A stretch of DNA of 64,000 bases from an uncultured Porphyromonadaceae bacterium (GTDB taxonomy: Bacteria > Bacteroidota > Bacteroidia > Bacteroidales > Muribaculaceae), in contig CAOKFI010000009.1 in NCBI GenBank assembly GCA_948467675.1, positions 1 to 64,000 on the forward strand. Direction: 5' to 3'. A program made the translations under genes and the position numbers. Every line of letters begins with the position of its first letter. The first letter of the stretch is position 1. The notes under the pieces were generated by a model that had not been told where the DNA came from, made no database searches, and saw only the letters and a list, made by a program, of their open reading frames with translations. Shown here in pieces: positions 1 through 7,148 of this stretch.

Positions 1-1
1 A

Positions 2-1714
2 CTTCTCTACACCACTCCGGTTGACAGGCTGAAAAACGTGGAGATTATGTATTCAGCACCGGCTAAGTATCATGTCAACGGCGCTGTAATAAATGTGATT
101 CTGAAGACTCCTACGCCGTTTGATGGATTGCAGGGGCAGGTAAGAGCCGGATACAATCAGGCCCATTATGCCTCGTATGGTGGTGGCCTTGCCGCCACAT
201 ACGCAGTCAAGGACTTGACGTTTGATTTGAATTACGGGCTGTCGCGCACTAAGTCATGGAGCCGGGAGGAAACATGGTCGAATCATCTGCTTAACGGCGA
301 GCGGACAATGATTGAGGACGATATGCGGCACATCGGTCAGAACTGGCGCAATACCATATTTGCTTCTGCCGCGTGGAAAACGCTTAAACTGACTTATAAC
401 GGTCAGATAGTCTCCGATTCAAAGAGCTGGAGTCTGTCATCCGGGACACTTGGTGACTTTACAAATGCCTACAATATGCTGTCGCCTGTCGGCTATCATA
501 ATATAGCCTTGCGATATACCGCTCTGTTCGGGATGACAGTGGGAGGTGATTATACCAGCTATTCCGAGAACCGCTCACAGTCATTATTTAAGGATGCCGA
601 TTATCTGCTTGGCTCTGAAAACCGTCAGGAGATAAACCGCTGGCATGTGTATGTCGACCAGCAGCATCAGCTTGGCCAGTGGCAACTGAACTATGGCGTG
701 GAATATCAGTACTCGAAAGACCACAGTTCACAACATTATGGTGTCTTATCTGACAATCCGGATTTCGATGACATCCTTACCGAAGATGTGGCAAGTTTAT
801 ATGTTGGCACCCAACGGTCGTTCGACTGGGGGCTGTCGTTCAATGCTTCGGCAAAGGGTGAATATTATCACAACAAATATCAGCACAACTGGAATGTTAT
901 ACCTCAACTCGGGGCGACTTACTATAAGACTCCGAAAAGTATATTCCAGCTTAATCTGAGTACACAACGAATCTATCCATCATATTGGGAACTGCATGGC
1001 GGTAAAAGCCACATCAACGACTACTCAACAATTGTCGGCAACCCGCAACTTCAGCCGTATATCCAATACGACGCTCAGTTCAACTATATTCTTAGGCAGA
1101 AATATGTGGCGACACTTTATTTCCAGTATGGTGACAAAACCACAGTGCAGTTGCCTTACCAGTCTCCCGATGCGCGGAATCTTATATATCAGACCATCAA
1201 CATGAACTACAAGCGCGTGGCTGGACTTAATATTTACGCTCCTTTCGGAGTGGGATATATCTGGAACGCCACGGCTACTGCCAATGTGTTCAATCAGCGA
1301 GAGAAAGCCGACAAATTCCATGACATCAGTTTCGACAACAGCAAATGGATTTTCTACGGTGAACTTAGCAATTCCTTCAGGTTCAGTCAGAACAGCCCGA
1401 TATCAGTCACTGTGGATTTCAGCTATATCTCGCCATCATTGCAGGGCATTGCCGACCTGTCGTCTATCTGGAAAGTCGATGCCGGTGTCAAATGGCAGTT
1501 CGGCAAGAAGCGTTGCTGTGAACTTGATCTTAAAGCCGGTGACATATTCAACAAATGGGCTCCCACTATGACCATAAGCCATGCCGGCCAGGACTACCGG
1601 ATGAAAGTGCATGACATGACCCGTAATCTCAAATTGACATTCATCTGGCGTTTCAACGGATTCAAGCCAAAGAATACCGATATCGATACGTCGCGTTTCG
1701 GCACCGGTCAGTGA
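2..1714 (+). CDS. TonB-linked outer-membrane beta-barrel protein, 3' part (5' end outside window)
   Basis: The reading frame is open from base 2 with no stop upstream, so this is the C-terminal part of a larger gene that begins left of the window. The first visible residues (PVDRLKNVEIMYSAPAKY, then GAVINVILK) match the end of a TonB-receptor plug domain, where a GAVIN/GVINI-type strand closes the plug. The remaining roughly 540 residues are alternating aromatic and polar strands typical of the OMP_b-brl_3 barrel group. The protein ends in a charged tail rather than a terminal phenylalanine. Family knowledge: such proteins sit in the outer membrane, often without a known ligand. No SusD partner is visible beside it. 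The substrate cannot be named. Confidence 0.8.
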   Translation, partial: LLYTTPVDRLKNVEIMYSAPAKYHVNGAVINVILKTPTPFDGLQGQVRAGYNQAHYASYGGGLAATYAVKDLTFDLNYGLSRTKSWSREETWSNHLLNGERTMIEDDMRHIGQNWRNTIFASAAWKTLKLTYNGQIVSDSKSWSLSSGTLGDFTNAYNMLSPVGYHNIALRYTALFGMTVGGDYTSYSENRSQSLFKDADYLLGSENRQEINRWHVYVDQQHQLGQWQLNYGVEYQYSKDHSSQHYGVLSDNPDFDDILTEDVASLYVGTQRSFDWGLSFNASAKGEYYHNKYQHNWNVIPQLGATYYKTPKSIFQLNLSTQRIYPSYWELHGGKSHINDYSTIVGNPQLQPYIQYDAQFNYILRQKYVATLYFQYGDKTTVQLPYQSPDARNLIYQTINMNYKRVAGLNIYAPFGVGYIWNATATANVFNQREKADKFHDISFDNSKWIFYGELSNSFRFSQNSPISVTVDFSYISPSLQGIADLSSIWKVDAGVKWQFGKKRCCELDLKAGDIFNKWAPTMTISHAGQDYRMKVHDMTRNLKLTFIWRFNGFKPKNTDIDTSRFGTGQ

Positions 1715-1719
1715 CCCTG

Positions 1720-1793
1720 ACAGAACGAGGAGTAGCTGATATGCATGCATCAGCCACTCCTCGTTCTGTGTGTCGGGATCGTTATGTTTTTTT
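1720..1793 (+). terminator. Intrinsic terminator of the first barrel gene
   Basis: A 21-bp stem with one mismatch (1720-1740 with 1749-1769) and a self-complementary 8-base loop ATGCATGC is followed about 17 bases later by a seven-T run. It lies six bases after the stop codon and separates two convergent genes. The T run is only on the + side. Confidence 0.75.
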
Positions 1794-2715
1794 ACCATCG
1801 TGGAATTTCCAGCTCATCCTTTGACGGAAGTGCGGGGAATTTGGCATGTGGCTCTGTCTGATACCAGAATGTGGTCGATGAGATATCCGATTCCTGATTG
1901 TTGTATCGGCCGTCATGTCGCCATCCGAGATCCTGGATTGTGACTTTGAGATTTTTATCGAACCGGATAGGATCAAGTATATGCCAGCGGTATAGACCGA
2001 AAGCAGTGACGGCACGATACAGTCCGTCCGGACGGATTACTTGGTGCATTCCGGCGTATGGTGTTGTGAATTCCTGATATTGGCGGGTCTTTGGATTCTC
2101 GAAATTGTATGAGCCGCAGAAATAATCCTCGGCACCGGTGCCGCAGATGGTAGGATACTCTTTGTCTCCGTCCATGTAGAACTTAATCTCTCCTTCACCC
2201 CACCAACAGTTGTCATTGACTCTCCATGCCATATATGTGCCTACATACTGACCTTTACCTTTTACACCGTCGTTTTCGGCTGTGATTATGATGCGTCCGT
2301 CGGGCGCCTCCGTTATATGTGATATCTGGGTGTTGATGGTCTCGCCGTCAGGTGTCGTGCGGTTGAACTTTGACATACGTTCGGTATAAGGATCGTATAT
2401 GCAAGGTCCGTGCGAGGCGCTGACCCATATTTTGCCTGTGGAGTCTTCGAACAGTGTGTATATGAAACTACAGTCGGTATCTTCGTTGTCTACGTTTATG
2501 CGTCTGAACTTTGTGCCGTCGAAACGGTTGAGCCCGTCTTTGGTGGCAAACCAGATGAAACCTTGTCTGTCCTGCAGTATGTGATGGACTGTGTTCTGCG
2601 ACAGACCGTTTTTGATGTCGTAGTGCTGAAAGTAGAACTGTCTGGCCGATACGGCTGAATTCAAGGTCACGCTCAGTACTGCGGCTGTCAGCAGCCGAAA
2701 GATGCCCTGTCTCAT
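1792..2715 (-). CDS. Chimeric ORF: hybrid-sensor propeller N-terminus fused to GH172/DUF2961 C-terminus
   Basis: The 307-residue ORF joins two unrelated families. Residues 1-24 are a signal peptide and about 25-148 are the opening blades of the periplasmic propeller of a hybrid two-component sensor (GLSQNTVHHILQD, GFIWFATKDGLNRFDG, then two weaker blades). From about residue 150 the sequence becomes the C-terminal half of a DUF2961/GH172 enzyme (YVGTYMAW, WWGEGEIKFYMDG, GTGAEDYF). The acidic positions in the GEGE and GAEDY motifs, where the family's catalytic glutamates lie, are kept. Missing are the rest of the sensor (kinase, receiver, AraC domain) and the N-terminal half of the enzyme. It starts 15 bases after the GH43-type gene and may be co-transcribed. 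The simplest reading is an in-frame fusion left by a deletion near 2265-2275. Activity is doubtful because half of the sugar-hydrolase fold is absent. Confidence 0.75.
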   Translation of the reverse strand: MRQGIFRLLTAAVLSVTLNSAVSARQFYFQHYDIKNGLSQNTVHHILQDRQGFIWFATKDGLNRFDGTKFRRINVDNEDTDCSFIYTLFEDSTGKIWVSASHGPCIYDPYTERMSKFNRTTPDGETINTQISHITEAPDGRIIITAENDGVKGKGQYVGTYMAWRVNDNCWWGEGEIKFYMDGDKEYPTICGTGAEDYFCGSYNFENPKTRQYQEFTTPYAGMHQVIRPDGLYRAVTAFGLYRWHILDPIRFDKNLKVTIQDLGWRHDGRYNNQESDISSTTFWYQTEPHAKFPALPSKDELEIPRW

Positions 2716-2730
2716 GGTGGTCGGTTATGG

Positions 2731-3840
2731 TCAGTATGCTATTGTCTGCGGTTCGGTCGTGGGGCCGGTCACGGATAGTATGCCGGTGGAATCAATTTCC
2801 ATCCGGTCTATCAATACGACACGCTTTTCAGGCGCCGATGTCATGCGGCCGTGATATACTGTATACATATTGCCGTCGGGCATTGTAAGTGCCATGTTGT
2901 GGCCGGTTCCGATCACATTGCCGCCTTCGCTGCTGTTTTCTTTCAGTATAGGATTGGTCGATGATTTCTCGAACGGGCCTAACGGAGATTTCGATGTGGC
3001 ATATCCTACTGCGTAATTTCCGCCGAAGAAAGCGTTTGCGCTGTACATTATATAATATGTGTCTCCGTGGCGGAAGATGTATGAGCCTTCAGTCCATCTG
3101 CGCCCGGCTTCGCCGGCAGTCACCGAGCGGCTTTCCCATTCGGCCTGGACATCTGACAGCAGAGTCGGTGGAGCAAGCAGTCTGACCGGTTCGCCTACGA
3201 TTCCCGAGAAGTCGGGCAATAGCTCGGCTCCGTAGATCCAGCTCTCTTCGATCTCATCGTACATGCCGTCGGCTTTGGCTTTGGCGGCAATTTCGCTTTC
3301 TACAGGATGTTTGTAGCAGCAGCGAGAGAAATAGATGTAGTTTTTGCCGGTTGTGTCGTCGAACAGTACATTGGCATCGATCACAGGAAAATCGATTTCG
3401 AATACAGGCCGGTTGTACAGGTCGGTAAACGGCCCGGCCGGGGAGTCGGCCACTGCCACGCCGATTTTGAAGTTTTCGGCTTCGTCGGTCGGATTATGGC
3501 GGGAGTTTGCGCTGTAGAACATATAATAGCGTCCGTCGCGTTCGTATACCTCTGGAGCCCAGAAGCAGTCTGTGTTCCACTGTTCAGGTGTTCCACCGCG
3601 ATACACCTGTCCGAGATTCTGCCAGTCGGTTAGATTGTCGGACACGAATGCCTCGAATCCGTCGGCGAGCGATGTGCCGTACATGTAGTAACGGCCATCG
3701 GAGGCATGAAGCATGAATGGATCTCCCAGAGCCATCGGGAGCGGATTCGTGACTGTGGCCGTGCGTTGCTCTTTTACGCAGCCGCTTAATACGAGAGAAA
3801 GAAACGTGATAAATGAAATGATGGTTATTTTTGAATTCAT
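2731..3840 (-). CDS. GH43-type glycoside hydrolase lipoprotein
   Basis: The 369-residue protein begins with a lipoprotein signal (LVLSG followed by Cys21), so it is exported and lipid-anchored. The body is a five-bladed GH43-like propeller. The three expected acidic residues are visible: the base Asp40 in LGDPFM, the modulating Asp155 in VIDANVL, and the proton-donor Glu251 in WTEGSYIF. The WAPEV motif and SKSPLGPFE repeats are typical of the family. Members remove or cut arabinose- or xylose-containing chains; the exact substrate is not readable. A -7 box lies 20 bases upstream. The chimeric sensor/GH172 ORF follows it after 15 bases, which suggests a remnant carbohydrate-degradation locus. 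Confidence 0.88.
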   Translation of the reverse strand: MNSKITIISFITFLSLVLSGCVKEQRTATVTNPLPMALGDPFMLHASDGRYYMYGTSLADGFEAFVSDNLTDWQNLGQVYRGGTPEQWNTDCFWAPEVYERDGRYYMFYSANSRHNPTDEAENFKIGVAVADSPAGPFTDLYNRPVFEIDFPVIDANVLFDDTTGKNYIYFSRCCYKHPVESEIAAKAKADGMYDEIEESWIYGAELLPDFSGIVGEPVRLLAPPTLLSDVQAEWESRSVTAGEAGRRWTEGSYIFRHGDTYYIMYSANAFFGGNYAVGYATSKSPLGPFEKSSTNPILKENSSEGGNVIGTGHNMALTMPDGNMYTVYHGRMTSAPEKRVVLIDRMEIDSTGILSVTGPTTEPQTIAY

Positions 3841-3859
3841 GGCAGGTAATTTATACCTA

Positions 3860-3867
3860 CAAAATTA
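3860..3867 (-). promoter_or_regulatory. Bacteroidetes -7 box for the GH43-type gene
   Basis: TAATTTTG on the minus strand, 19 bases from the start codon at 3840. It matches the TAnnTTTG consensus. Confidence 0.6.
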
Positions 3868-3942
3868 AGAAAACCGCTCTGCCTGCAGGAGGAAATTCGT
3901 TTCAAAATCTGGGAATTCTGTATCTGTAGCCGCTTTGGGGAC

Positions 3943-4617
3943 TCAGTCGGCTAAAATGTATCCGCGCTTTTTGACCGATGTTATGGTAACGGCCGGATCG
4001 GAAAGTATGCGCCGCAGATATGAGATCTGTACGTTCAGCGCGAGAGAATTTGCATAGCTGGCATCGCCCCATACCTGTTCGAGTATCATTGTCCGCTCCA
4101 CCATCTTTCCTTTGTTTTCGGCGAGCAGTTGCAGGATTTCGGCTTGTCGTACCGACAGGCTGTGTGTTTCGCCATGGCAGGTGACAGTTGCGAGATTTGG
4201 CCGGAACAGGATGTCGCCTATCAGATATTCTGTGTCCTGGCTGATAATATGGTTCTCGAAACGCTCGTTGATTCTTGCGATAAGTTCTTCGGGATAGAAC
4301 GGTTTCGGTATATAGTCGTTGCCACGCAATGAGAATCCGAGTAGACGGTCGTCCTTTTCGGTGCGGTCGGTAAGGAAAAATATTATCACACGTTTGTCCG
4401 AGGCGCGTATTTTCCGTGCGAGCTCGAATCCATCCATCTCAGGCATGTTTATATCGAGCAATATAAGGTCAGGCTTCGATGCGGCATAGAGTTCAAGACC
4501 TACGCGTCCGTTGTTGGCGTATGTCACTTCATACCCTTCAGCTTCGATGAAGCGTTTGAGCAGCATCGAATTCTTGAGGTCGTCGTCGACGAGCAGTATC
4601 CTGATTCGGTTTGTCAT
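3943..4617 (-). CDS. OmpR-type response regulator
   Basis: A cytoplasmic DNA-binding regulator of 224 residues. The receiver domain spans residues 1-120 with the acidic pair Asp11/Asp12, phospho-acceptor Asp55 in LLDINMPEMDG, Thr83 and Lys105. A winged-helix OmpR/PhoB output domain fills residues 125-224. I chose the start at 4617 because its ATG overlaps the kinase stop in an ATGA, implying translational coupling; an in-frame start at 4641 would add eight residues. It forms an operon with the upstream kinase. The pair is divergent from a GLPGLI protein and an outer-membrane barrel, which are plausible targets. The target genes are inferred, not shown. Confidence 0.92.
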   Translation of the reverse strand: MTNRIRILLVDDDLKNSMLLKRFIEAEGYEVTYANNGRVGLELYAASKPDLILLDINMPEMDGFELARKIRASDKRVIIFFLTDRTEKDDRLLGFSLRGNDYIPKPFYPEELIARINERFENHIISQDTEYLIGDILFRPNLATVTCHGETHSLSVRQAEILQLLAENKGKMVERTMILEQVWGDASYANSLALNVQISYLRRILSDPAVTITSVKKRGYILAD

Positions 4618-6092
4618 TGCGGCAGTGTTATGGTGAAACATGATCCTTTTCCTTTCCGACTCGATACGTCTATGCTGCCTCCATGAGCTTCGACAAGCAA
4701 TCTGACGTATGACAGTCCGAGCCCCATTCCGGGCTGATCGCTGTCAATGGCCGACTGACTGCGGAAGAACCGGTCGAATACTTTCTCACAGTCGGTTGCA
4801 GACATTCCATAGCCTGTGTCGGATACAGAGATCATGCAGTTGCCGGCATTTGTCCGGCAATGTATGTCGACAGTCACATTCTTACCGGAATACTTGATGG
4901 AATTTTCAATGAGATTGTTAAGTATGTTGTATATGTGTATACGGTCGGCTGTGATTTCCATATCGGGAGGGCATGAGTTGCTGATGGACACATTCTTGCC
5001 GGCAGGAACGGATATTCTGTCCCTGATCTTGCCGATAACCTCTGAGAGCCTGAAGTGCGTTGTGTTGAGCGGAATCTGATCGACAGTATTGAACGATATG
5101 TCGCGCAGACGCGAGAAGTATGCCGACAGATTGTCGAGTGCATCGCGTGTCGATGTCATTAGTTCATGTCTGACTGAACGGTCTGCCATCATGGCGTCAT
5201 TTTCGATGCCGGATACACACATTTTCAATGTGGACAGAGGCCTTTTGAGTTCATGGATCATGGACAGCACGAAATCGTTTCGCATCTTGTCGAGACGGTT
5301 CTGTTTGAGGATGGTTGAGAATTGCCATAGCAGGCATACGATCAACAATGCGGATATGGCTGCTGCTATGACAAGAATGTCGGTCATGCCTGCTATTACA
5401 GCCGATATTTTGATCGGGCATGAGATCTCGACGATCTTCAGCTCCAGCTCGGAATACGGATGTACAACTTTGAATGTCGGTCTGACAGATGATGTGTGCC
5501 GTTCGAGCCGGTTTTGCCAGATCATGGAATCGGCTGTGGTCAGACGTATGTCGGCGTTTATGCTTGCCGCAGTAAGCAGCGTATCGATTCCGGCAACGGT
5601 GAACGGATTCTGTGCTTCGAGATCGACATTGCGCGAAGCGCTCCATATAGAGGCATCGTTCGGAGCATTCTGAGTGTCGAATGTGCGGATCGTATTGTCG
5701 ACTCCTTTCTTCTCGTCAGTCAACAGAAGATCCTGTATCTTCTGTTTGTCTTCATCGGTAAGTATATGATCTCTTGGAAGTCCGAGCAGGTCGTATGCGT
5801 TGTATACGATCGACTGTACTTTTATCCTGTGTGAAAGGGTGTCGGATTTCATATCGCTGATCATGTCGACATTGTAGCTCGTCTGCCTCGTCTGTCCCGG
5901 AATCCGATCTGTCTGTTCAGCCCGACCGGATCTGTATTCGTCGAGCAGATCGAGTATTTTGGAATATGTCTGATTTTCATGTTCTGTCAGCGAATATTCG
6001 TAGCGTGTGTACAGCCAATATGTCTGTACACCGAGAAATGCCAGTATGGCTACGATAGTAATTATGTAAAGAGTTTTTATGCGTCGTTCCAT
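4614..6092 (-). CDS. Membrane sensor histidine kinase
   Basis: A 492-residue sensor kinase. Transmembrane segments lie at about 7-27 and 236-258 and enclose a roughly 205-residue periplasmic sensor region without a recognisable named domain. The HisKA region has His280 in SMIHELKRPLS. The ATP-binding domain shows the N box (NILNNLIENSIKYSG), DTGYGM and GMGLGLSYV. The response regulator follows with a 4-base overlap. Met1 must be the start because the first membrane segment begins at residue 7. A TAACTTTG box ends four bases before the ATG, so the transcript may be leaderless. The signal sensed is unknown. Confidence 0.92.
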   Translation of the reverse strand: MERRIKTLYIITIVAILAFLGVQTYWLYTRYEYSLTEHENQTYSKILDLLDEYRSGRAEQTDRIPGQTRQTSYNVDMISDMKSDTLSHRIKVQSIVYNAYDLLGLPRDHILTDEDKQKIQDLLLTDEKKGVDNTIRTFDTQNAPNDASIWSASRNVDLEAQNPFTVAGIDTLLTAASINADIRLTTADSMIWQNRLERHTSSVRPTFKVVHPYSELELKIVEISCPIKISAVIAGMTDILVIAAAISALLIVCLLWQFSTILKQNRLDKMRNDFVLSMIHELKRPLSTLKMCVSGIENDAMMADRSVRHELMTSTRDALDNLSAYFSRLRDISFNTVDQIPLNTTHFRLSEVIGKIRDRISVPAGKNVSISNSCPPDMEITADRIHIYNILNNLIENSIKYSGKNVTVDIHCRTNAGNCMISVSDTGYGMSATDCEKVFDRFFRSQSAIDSDQPGMGLGLSYVRLLVEAHGGSIDVSSRKGKGSCFTITLPQ

Positions 6093-6096
6093 GCGG

Positions 6097-6104
6097 CAAA
6101 GTTA
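6097..6104 (-). promoter_or_regulatory. -7 box of the kinase/regulator operon
   Basis: TAACTTTG on the minus strand, only four bases before the kinase ATG. The surrounding GATAACTTTGC also occurs on the other strand at 6223-6233 ahead of the divergent GLPGLI gene. Confidence 0.6.
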
Positions 6105-6224
6105 TCAACTTCGTGTATTAATAATGTATGAGTGTACAAGGATTTTCATCGGCAGTAATAATTCAGTAATAATGCGGTAGCTTTTGAGTAATGATTATTT
6201 TCGTGGACAGAGGATATGGCCGGA

Positions 6225-6232
6225 TAACTTTG
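6225..6232 (+). promoter_or_regulatory. -7 box of the GLPGLI operon
   Basis: TAACTTTG, 34 bases ahead of the start codon at 6267. It sits in the same GATAACTTTGC context as the divergent kinase promoter. Confidence 0.6.
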
Positions 6233-6266
6233 CAGCGTAATCAGAAACAACAAAAACTCAAATGAA

Positions 6267-7148
6267 ATGAAGAAGATATTTTCGATTCTCGCCATCGTGG
6301 CCGTGACTGTATCCGTCGCCTCCGGAAAGATATTACGCCGTCAGCTCAGCATCTTTCAGGCTTCGGTGCCAGAGACCGAAACCCTCGCTTTGGGAAATAT
6401 GGAGTTTGTATATGACTACCGTTGCATTGTGGACACAACCGGTTCGCTTGAAGACAATGTGTCCAGCGACAACATGCTCCTTCAGATCGGACCCGACGGT
6501 ATTTCCAAGTTCTCAAGTTACAAGAACCTCATAGTGGATTCCATCCTCATGCGTTCCACTTCGGAACAGATTGCCGACGCTGCACTGGAAGGCAAGCTCA
6601 GTACCGGCGAGTTTATGACCATATACAAGAACTATCCCCACGGACGGATTACCCATACTGAAAAAATCTGTCAGGACTGGTTCCGCTACGAGGAGGAGAT
6701 GCCACGGTTAGACTGGGAGCAGACCGATTCGGTGGCCAATGTGCTCGGCTATGAATGCCATAGTGCCCGGTGCATGTTCCGTGGCCGCGAGTGGACTGTG
6801 TTCTATACCGAGGATATTCCGCTGATGGACGGTCCATGGAAGTTCCACGGTCTCCCGGGACTTATCATGAAGGCTTCGGATGAGAACGGACATTACACTT
6901 TCGAGTGTATCGGCATAAAGTCGCAAGCCGACCGCCCTATAACCATATATAAGGTGCCTTTCAACAAAACAGACCGCAGGGGGTATTACGATACCAGACA
7001 TCGCTACGAGATAAACCCCTATGCATATTATGAGTCTACGACGGGCAAAACCGTCACTGTACTGGATGAGAATGGCAATCCCCAGGCCGGAGCATACGAT
7101 CCGATAGAGCTGCCATACGGTTACCTTGAACTTGACTGGAATAAATGA
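6267..7148 (+). CDS. GLPGLI family secreted protein
   Basis: A 293-residue exported protein with an N-terminal signal peptide (about residues 1-19). It carries the family motif GLPGLI at residues 195-200, followed by KASDENGHYTFE, which is typical of the Bacteroidetes GLPGLI family. Family function is unknown; members often precede a TonB-related barrel gene, as here. Its stop overlaps the start of the barrel gene in ATGA. The pair is divergent from a two-component system with a near-identical promoter, so regulation by that system is likely. No catalytic motif is visible. Confidence 0.88.
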   Translation: MKKIFSILAIVAVTVSVASGKILRRQLSIFQASVPETETLALGNMEFVYDYRCIVDTTGSLEDNVSSDNMLLQIGPDGISKFSSYKNLIVDSILMRSTSEQIADAALEGKLSTGEFMTIYKNYPHGRITHTEKICQDWFRYEEEMPRLDWEQTDSVANVLGYECHSARCMFRGREWTVFYTEDIPLMDGPWKFHGLPGLIMKASDENGHYTFECIGIKSQADRPITIYKVPFNKTDRRGYYDTRHRYEINPYAYYESTTGKTVTVLDENGNPQAGAYDPIELPYGYLELDWNK

